DNA from: Megamerina dolium
Lineage: Eukaryota > Arthropoda > Insecta > Diptera > Megamerinidae
NCBI GenBank assembly: GCA_963854835.1
Contig: OY978525.1
Location: 84,688,833 to 84,752,832 of the forward strand
Reading direction: 5' to 3'
DNA length: 64,000 nucleotides
Shown: in pieces, positions 57,660 to 64,000 of the stretch
Layout of the letters: each line of letters begins with the position of its first letter
Position numbering within the stretch: position 1 is the first letter of the stretch
The notes under the pieces: model-generated
Database searches by the model: none
Seen by the model: the letters and a program-made list of their open reading frames with translations, nothing else
Told to the model about the DNA's origin: nothing
Translations under genes and position numbers: made by a program

Positions 57660-58250
57660 GGGTGTTCAATTAAGACGTGTGGTACTTTGATGTGGAATAA
57701 AACGCAAGCGGTTCGGAATTATTTCAAATATTTTATTTCATTCAAAAGGCTACATAATAGGATTATGTGCAGAAAATTAATTTGCGGATATGTTCACCGC
57801 GGCTATTTCATAGATATCTCACTTTTTCAGCCATATTCTTGATGACATTTTGCACTATGACCTACGGAACCGGACCGATGTCATATTGCTTTTCTGGAAT
57901 CGTCTTGGGATCATTCACATACACTTTATCCTTCGTGTAACTCTACAGATAAAAGTCTAATGACACAAATCGCATGATCTGGGCGGCCTATTCACATCAC
58001 CGCGACAAGAAATTATACGGTTCGGAATTTGCGACGCAAAAAGTCCAAATAGAGGCGAGTTGTGTGTGGTACCGCTCAGAATTCACATTTTCGGTGTTTC
58101 CTCCGACCCATAAACCGCACCACACAATGACTGGCGGTGGCCGTGTGTATTTTCCGAGCCTCTGATATGTCAGTTTTGGTTGTTAACATAGCCGCCAAGG
58201 TGGAAATGAACCACGTCCGAAAAGACGATTTTTTCGGCTAAAGTATCGTG
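57660..58250 (-). pseudogene. Mariner/Tc1-superfamily transposase remnant
   Basis: Minus-strand pieces in several frames: IVFSDVVHFHLGGYVNNQN (near 58175-58230), ISCRGDVNRPPRSCD (near 57975-58010), and the C-terminal RGEHIRKLIFC (near 57765-57800). These match the conserved skeleton of a common insect mariner-like transposase. Large internal deletions remove the second catalytic Asp region. Confidence 0.7.
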
Positions 58251-58319
58251 AGGGACCAGGTACATATAAATTCAGGTCATTTAGTAATAAAGAAGATTCA
58301 TTTTCACCATTAAGTAGCT

Positions 58320-58940
58320 TTGTGACGAAACAAACATTTAACATCACTCTTCTACTTTAAAGTGTTCAAGAGGCAAGGCTAACAGCTTGAGACGAAGTTC
58401 ATAGGGGGGAAGATAAATTGAAGGATCCAAATTAAAGGTCTGTAAAGCAAATAATAGAAAATTCTTCTGGACAGATTCCAAATTATCAATATAACACCTA
58501 TATTGGGGATTTCAAACAGTACAAGCATACTCCCGGATTGGACGAACCAGTGAAATATAAAGAGTTTTAGTTACACACGATTCGTTAAACTCCCCTGACC
58601 ATCTCTTAATGAAACCAAGTATGCTCTTCGCCTTATTAACACAAGAATCAATGTGTAAATTAAAACGATGTTTATGGTCCATGGTGATGCCCAATTCAAT
58701 AAAGTTGAAAACGCACATCAAGGGTTTGTCATTAAGCGAAAACTTATAAAACAGAGGTTCTCTCCTTATGTAAGTTAAGTACCATTAGATTTGAAGAGCA
58801 CCAGTTTGAAATAGAAATGAAATCCAACTGTAAACATTTTTGAGAAGCAGATGAATAATGAGTCATAAAAAGTTTGACATCATCCGCAAACATTAAAACA
58901 GTTGAGGGTGCCAAAAAAAAGGCACAACGCAACCCTTGTC
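58320..58940 (-). pseudogene. Jockey/CR1-like LINE RT C-terminal fragment
   Basis: The minus strand gives VLMFADDVKLFM (RT catalytic FADD, near 58880), then DHKHRFNLHIDSCVNKAKSI and LGFIKRWSGEF (near 58600-58690), then SVQKNFLLFALQTF (near 58440-58480). Both the upstream RT and the endonuclease are missing; stops separate the pieces. Confidence 0.78.
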
Positions 58941-59569
58941 ATGATCTCATGATTTGGTGTCGATAGCCAAATCTCCTGTGACCTTTCGATCAGTTCTTAC
59001 CAAAGAAAACTAAGAACTGGAACTGACACTCCCGCCCAGAAAAATTCCATTTTCTATATGTATTTTTTCACACGCATTTTATCCGTGAGCTCACCACCTA
59101 TTGTTGTTCTTGCTTTACTCTCTGGCCATTTTTGGCTACAGCGTTGTCTTTTCACATAACCTTTCAACTTAAAATTGTAATGGTAAAAAGGTATAAAAGT
59201 AGTAAAAAAGTAGTTGTAATATATTAATATATATTCAATTAAACACAATTAATTTTGCGGAATAATGAAATAAAAAGCCAAATAAACACAAATCAGTTAC
59301 AACTTTTACTCTTTTCTTCATATCTAAAATTCTTGTCGTCATCACTAAATTCTATAATTATGAAAAATCAAAAAACATTTAGTACTATTATAAAGATCAT
59401 ATATTTCCACCTGTGAAAATCGTAACACCATATAAATGGATTTTACTGCATTGTTGCATTCATATTAAAATTTATGCATAAATTTATAAAATTATTAAAT
59501 ATTTTGCAAAATTTACGTATATATACTTAGGAAATACATTACTATATTTGCAAAAGATTTTATTATTTA
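58941..59569. other. Non-coding interval
   Basis: AT-rich; no gene or repeat recognised. Confidence 0.45.
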
Positions 59570-59773
59570 GCATTTATTGGTTTTACATGTAAATAAGTTC
59601 GTATACGTAAAACATTATTAAAATTTTACAGTTATAAACACAACCATGTGCATCATTAAATTCATTTACCATACATTTGACATTTCGTTGAAGTGTTTAT
59701 TTTTGTTTACTTGGATATCGGTAAGTGTACGTATTTATTTATTTAACTACAAAGAAATGTATTAATCTATTTA

Positions 59774-61413
59774 CAGTGAGCGACAAAAGTCTACATACGG
59801 CGACCATTTCGGCTATCTGACATGTCCAAAAGCATAATGAAAAGAAGTAATGATGCAATTTTGTTTTAAATATGTTTTTATCATTACATAGCAAAAATTA
59901 TCTTATTTCATTAAAAACTTAACAAGTTGTTAACATAAAACGAAAAAAATTCAATGACAAAAGTCTACATACGGCGCGCATTCCACGCTTCTTTTTTGTT
60001 GTGTGTTGCGGCGCAATAACGGGAAAGTACCGCTAGTTACATTTTGCTGTTTTGCTTGGTAATAGACATACTTGGATTGCATTTAGTTGTATTTTGGCTG
60101 TTTCCAGAAATTCGTGGTTGTGACAATGGCTTCCCGTAAAGAAATATCAATTGATTTGCAAAACTTAGTAGTAAAGTATAGAAATGAAAACAAATCGTAT
60201 GGTGAAATATCAAGCTTATTAAATTTAACAAAATCAACAGTTCAAACAATATTCAATAACTACAAAAAAAAACGAATAGTCTTGAAAATAAACCGCGTAG
60301 TGGTCGCCCAAAGAAGCTGAGTCGCAGAGATGTATCGTTCATTTTGAAAGAAGTGGATCAAAATCCGAAAGTGGCAGACACTAAGTTGGCCGCAGAGCTA
60401 GCAACTAGGTCAAATACAAATGTGCATCCACGAACAGTTCAAAGAGCCTTGAATAATAATGGGTTTCACAGCAGAACTCCGCGCAGGAAACCGTATATAA
60501 GTGAAAAAAATCGCAAACTTCGTTTGGAATTCGCGCAAAAGCATTTAGACAAGGGAATTGATTTCTGGAAACGAGTATTATTTACAGATGAGTCAAAATA
60601 CAATTTATTTGGAAGTGACGGTAGAGCCAAAATTTGGAGAAAACCAAATACCGCAATGAACCCGAAACACTTAGTTCCTACGGTGAAGCATGGCGGTGGG
60701 AGTGTAATGGTTTGGGGCGCTGTCGCTGCATCTGGAGTTGAAAATTTGGTATTTGTGGAGGGTAACATGGATCGCTTTCAATATAAATCTATTTTGAAAC
60801 AAAACTTAAAAGCATCGGTTGATAAACTATGCCTTGGTGAGAGTTGGATCTTCCAACAGGATAGCGATCCAAAACATACCGGCCACATCGTGAGGGACTG
60901 GCTGCTTTACTACGCTCCACGACAACTGTATTCACCTCCTCAAAGCCCAGACTTAAATATTATTGAACACGTTTGGGAGCTTTTGGAGCGGAAGATACGG
61001 AAACATCACATTACTAGTGCCCTAGTACTAAAAGAGAAGCTGCAACAGGAATGGCAACAAATAACGACCCTTGAAATCGAAAATTTAGTCGTTTCAATGC
61101 CCCAAAGTTTGCAATCAGTTATAGATCCTAGTGGAGGGTCAACCAAATATTAAACGACGACTTATTTTAACTTTTAGTGCCTTATCAAAGTATTTCCTTT
61201 TGATTTTCAAATCGTACGTAGACTTTTGTCATTGAATTTTTTTTCGTTTTATGTTAATAACTTGTTAAGTTTTTAATGAAATAAGATAATTTTTGCTATG
61301 TCATAATAAAAACATATTTAAAACAAAATTGCATCATTACTTCTTTTCATTATGCTTTTGGACAAGTCAGATAGCCGAAATGGTCGCCGTACGTAGACTT
61401 TTGTCGCTCACTG
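59774..61413 (+). mobile_element. Tc1-like transposon family 1, copy 2 (1640 bp)
   Basis: Same termini and internal direct repeats as 16600-18152; TA duplication (59772-59773, 61414-61415). The empty site in the paralogous repeat at about 15545-15560 confirms the ends. Confidence 0.93.
60126..61153 (+). pseudogene. Tc1-family transposase with a 2-base frameshift
   Basis: Starts MASRKEISIDLQNL at 60126. A nine-A run near 60264-60272, in place of the seven of copy 1, shifts the frame; the second frame is then open to TAA at 61153. FTDESK, QQDSDPKHT and SPDLNIIE are all present, and the natural C-terminus (VSMPQSLQSVIDPSGGSTKY) is retained. Reversal of a 2-base slip is all that separates this copy from an open frame, while copy 1 has the frame but not the C-terminus. 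Confidence 0.9.
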
Positions 61414-61439
61414 TATATAACAGATTTTCAAGCGCATTT

Positions 61440-61802
61440 ACACAATTGATGTGGTAAAACAAAATTTCAAGCGATGTGACTAGGAATGGAACTAAAATCT
61501 GCCATTTGATTCAACTCTATCGACAACATGAATGCCTTTGGGATCACTATACGAAAGGCCATAAATGTAAAGAACGCCGCAATAAGGCTATTTCAGCAAT
61601 ATGTACGACATTACATATTAGTAAATTTGATTTTGACAAAAAAATTTACAATTTAGGAATATAATTTAATTCGGAGATGAAAAAACTGGAACGACGTATG
61701 GAAGAATCTGGCAGCAGTGCTGCAGAATTAACGCCACATCAAAGACATCTTTGGAATCATTTTGAATCACTTGTGTTCCTACAAAATGTTATCGAATCGT
61801 GA
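61440..61802 (+). pseudogene. MADF-domain gene remnant, copy 2
   Basis: Open frame from TRNGTKICHLIQLYRQHECLW through HYTKGHKCKERRNKAISAI and FDKKIYNL to TAA at 61662-61664. It continues in the same frame as FNSEMKKLERRMEES, LTPHQRHLWNHFESL and VFLQNVIES to TGA at 61800-61802. Only one internal stop breaks an otherwise complete MADF domain of about 95 residues. Its promoter side is separated by the Tc1 insertion. Confidence 0.72.
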
Positions 61803-61835
61803 CCTGATAGCTGCCCATTAAATTTCCAAATAACA

Positions 61836-62168
61836 AAATTTATCATATATATTTTCATTTTCAAAAGTAATTATATGAGTCGCTTTTCAATTCTTTTTCT
61901 TTACCAGAAAATGCGTATGAAAATTGATTATGTAAGAGGATGATGCTGAAATCACTAGGGAAGCATTCGCCAATTTTCACCCGAATACGCCAGTTTCAAC
62001 TAACAATATAATTATCACCGAGGATACAAGTGTTACTGAATATATTTTGATAATAATACTGCAGAAGATACCGATGACAACGATGTAACGACAGAAGATG
62101 ATTTTCAAACGTACGAAAATGATATCATAATTATACCGGATGGGGAAGAAAATTATGATTTAAAATAT
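61836..62168. other. Unassigned stretch with possible coding relic
   Basis: Near 62050-62160 the plus strand reads NTAEDTDDNDVTTEDDFQTY then ENDIIIIPDGEENYDL, an acidic stretch that could be the continuation of the MADF gene after an intron. Evidence is weak. Confidence 0.3.
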
Positions 62169-62605
62169 TGTTACGTTTTTATTCTGTGAGCGTTTAATTC
62201 TATTTGAATTACCTTGTTCGATCACTGGATTCTGTTAATGATAACTGCAACACTTATTTTATACAACTATATACAGCAACAATTTATTTAATAAACACTA
62301 TTTACAATCAACTCTGTTTATAATCAACTATTTACAATAACACTTTAATGTACTAGCAACTTTTGCCTCTGTATAGATGTTTGCGCAGTCACGATCTGAA
62401 TTCGATTGATTTCACTGCTCAACACTGGCTCTATTTATACTCTGTTGGCAACACCCCAGAATCTTCCTTTATCGAGATTCTTCTCTTCCTTTCTCGTTGG
62501 CTTGTTCTGGTTATCGCTTATTTCTTTTTGTTGACATTCGTTTCGATGCTGCCAATAGTGTCAGTCACAATAGTGATGAGTAATCAACTATCGATACTCG
62601 TTACA
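62169..62605 (-). repeat. 3' LTR of mdg3-like copy 4
   Basis: 437 bp, ends TGTAAC..GTAACA on the minus strand, with a TATAAATAGA box near 62434-62443. Very close to 46969-47406. Confidence 0.9.
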
Positions 62606-62618
62606 CTGCCCTCCTCTT
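62606..62618 (-). promoter_or_regulatory. Polypurine tract of mdg3-like copy 4
   Basis: The minus strand reads AAGAGGAGGGCAG immediately before the 3' LTR; plus-strand priming site. Confidence 0.8.
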
Positions 62619-62643
62619 AACCTTGTTCGTCCCGAACAAGTTT

Positions 62644-63999
62644 TTATACTTCCCCTGGATATGGCGCAAGTCGCTCTAAGTGCACTATTTTAAACTTTGC
62701 TCTTTTATTCCAGGCCCGTTGAATACGATACACTACGTCATTTATCTTTGCTATAATCTCATATGGTCCTTCCCAATGAGTCTGTAGTTTAGGGGACAGG
62801 CCTTTCTTTCGTTGTGGATTATGAAGCATTACAAGCTCTCCTTCATAGAACCCTTTTGAATTCGCTTTCAAGTCATACCTGGCCTTCATCTTATCGCTTA
62901 TCATCTGCGACCGCTCTCTGATGAACTGATGTACTTCATCCAACTGTTCCCGCTTTTCGCTAGTATAATTTCCTTCGGTTGATCTCGTTGGTGTTACAAC
63001 TCCAAATTTTAAATCAGCTGGCAGTCTTAACTCGTTTCCAAAAATTGCCATTGCCGGTGTAGTAGCCGTCGTATCATGTTGTGCGCATCTATATGCCATG
63101 AGGAACATTGGTATATGTACATCCCAGTCTCTTTGGTATTTATCTACGACTTTTCTCAAATATTCCTCCAAGGTGCGGTTAAATCGTTCTACCATGCCAT
63201 CAGATTGTGGATGCAAAGGTGTTGTACGAGTTTTGTATATACCCAGCATACGGCATATCTCTTGGAATACAACTGATTCGAAATTTCGACCTTGGTCCGA
63301 ATGTAACTCCATCGGTACACCAAAACGAGTAACCCATTGGTTGACGAATACATCCGCAACTGTACTAGCTTCCTGATTTGGAATGGGGTATACTTCAGGC
63401 CATTTACTGAAGTAATCTATAACCACCAGAACATACTTGTTTCCTGCGTTGCTTATTGGAAATGGCCCAGCTATGTCCATAGCAATTCGCTCAAATGGAG
63501 CACCCACGGTGTATTGGTGCATCTTACCACGACTTTTCTTAGTGGGACCTTTGGCCATTGCACATTGCTTACACTTCCGAATCCAATCAGCGACATGGTC
63601 ATGACATCCAACCCAATAAAATCGTTTCTTTATTTTGTCGACGGTTTTGGTGATTCCCAAATGCCCTCCACTGGAGGCATTGTGATACTCAGCTATCACT
63701 TCATTTATTCTCGCCTTGGGTACCACTAGAAGATCATTAGTGATTTTTCCATCCTCACTTTCCCATGCTCGGAATAAACATCCGTCTCGTAAGTGCAGGC
63801 TTTGCCACTGCGCCCAGTATGCCTTTGCTATTGGACTCTCATTAGCCATTTCTTGCCAATCTGGACGTACGCCCTGCTCCTTGTATTTCATGATCTTTGA
63901 GAGATCTGGGTCGATCCGTTGATCTTCTTGAACTCGTTCGGTGGTCCATGACTCTTCCGACAATACATTCGTAAGACGTAGGTTAACAATGTGATTCTG
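62644..63999 (-). CDS. Pol C-terminal part with intact integrase, mdg3-like copy 4 (partial)
   Basis: Open from the window edge to the stop at 62644 (about 451 residues visible; the N-terminal part lies outside). An HHCC zinc finger (H-NASSGGH, then CKQC; near 63545-63690) precedes the DD35E core: MDIAGPFPISNAGNKYV (near 63480), LHSDQGRNFE (near 63300) and the Glu in DGMVERFNRTLEEYL (near 63190). The C-terminal GPYEI module lies near 62760, ending RLAPYPGEV. No stop or shift is seen, unlike the three other copies. The integrase would insert cDNA into the nuclear genome. Confidence 0.9.
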   Translation of the reverse strand, partial: QNHIVNLRLTNVLSEESWTTERVQEDQRIDPDLSKIMKYKEQGVRPDWQEMANESPIAKAYWAQWQSLHLRDGCLFRAWESEDGKITNDLLVVPKARINEVIAEYHNASSGGHLGITKTVDKIKKRFYWVGCHDHVADWIRKCKQCAMAKGPTKKSRGKMHQYTVGAPFERIAMDIAGPFPISNAGNKYVLVVIDYFSKWPEVYPIPNQEASTVADVFVNQWVTRFGVPMELHSDQGRNFESVVFQEICRMLGIYKTRTTPLHPQSDGMVERFNRTLEEYLRKVVDKYQRDWDVHIPMFLMAYRCAQHDTTATTPAMAIFGNELRLPADLKFGVVTPTRSTEGNYTSEKREQLDEVHQFIRERSQMISDKMKARYDLKANSKGFYEGELVMLHNPQRKKGLSPKLQTHWEGPYEIIAKINDVVYRIQRAWNKRAKFKIVHLERLAPYPGEV

Positions 64000-64000
64000 G

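Larger units (their letters stand above)
59570..61835 (+). repeat. MADF-encoding dispersed repeat (family A), copy 2, split by Tc1
   Basis: 59570-59773 and 61414-61802 match the reverse complement of copy 1 (15151-15738). It contains the intact target site of the THAP transposon near 59575-59600 (complement ACATGTAAAACCAATAAATG). 61803-61835 is unassigned edge. Confidence 0.72.
62169..64000 (-). mobile_element. mdg3/micropia-like LTR retrotransposon, copy 4 (3' half; continues past window)
   Basis: The 3' LTR is 62169-62605, abutting ATAT at 62165-62168. The polypurine tract is the complement of CTGCCCTCCTCTT (62606-62618). The integrase region upstream is open up to the window edge. It looks like the best-preserved internal region of this family in the window. 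Confidence 0.88.

Overview
The window is eukaryotic nuclear DNA from an insect, almost certainly a higher fly. Its transposon load and element families fit a tephritid fruit fly, but the species cannot be named from the sequence. Evidence for a fly: compact intron-containing genes whose products resemble Drosophila sugarbabe, Xrcc2, an RNF34/rififylin-type E3 ligase and SCCRO3/DCUN1D3; a nuclear tRNA-Thr; an AT-rich background; and many classic dipteran transposon families.

Host genes are confined to the first half: a GLIS-type zinc-finger gene (306-1548, +), an XRCC2-like RecA-fold gene (1722-2465, -), an RNF34-like FYVE/RING ligase in five coding exons (21549-23899, -), tRNA-Thr(UGU) (27927-27998, +) and a DCUN1D3/SCCRO3-like neddylation co-factor in four coding exons (29033-30215, -). 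For the two spliced minus-strand genes I worked out exon boundaries whose phases sum to one open frame. These genes do not form an evident pathway. They are islands in repeat sequence.

The rest is a nested transposon landscape. Region 3.1-5.9 kb holds a hAT-type non-autonomous element, a solo LTR and a THAP-domain relic. Region 6-20.8 kb is a stack: a degraded mdg3/micropia-like LTR element carrying a SINE, then a 4.5-kb LOA-like LINE, then a MADF-domain repeat, into which a THAP-encoding DNA transposon (P-superfamily candidate) inserted, itself hit by a Tc1 element, followed by another SINE and a second mdg3-like element. Region 24.3-27.5 kb is dispersed repeats and a striking A-B-A'-B' inverted-repeat block. 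Region 30.8-31.8 kb is a 5'-truncated RTE LINE. At 32.6-40.3 kb a young CsRn1-like LTR retrotransposon (32852-37315) sits inside the LTR of a third mdg3-like copy. Region 40.3-46 kb alternates long (TA)n tracts with an apparently intact Tc1 element, an RTE LINE, LTR pieces and SINEs. Region 46-52.6 kb has a BEL/Pao scrap, a solo LTR, and a Jockey LINE split by a SINE and an R1-like LINE. Region 52.8-57 kb carries two copies of an unclassified modular repeat. Region 57.6-59 kb has mariner and LINE scraps. Region 59.6-61.8 kb is a second MADF repeat with another Tc1 copy, and from 62.2 kb to the window end runs a fourth mdg3-like element with an open integrase region.

Most notable: (1) the THAP transposon with inverted ends, an 8-9 bp target duplication and a paralogous empty site in the same window; (2) every readable mdg3-like LTR edge abuts ATAT; (3) the near-pristine CsRn1-like element whose gag and pol lie in one frame separated by a single TGA; (4) an intact Tc1 transposase bounded by double inverted/direct repeats; (5) a five-copy tRNA-derived SINE family.
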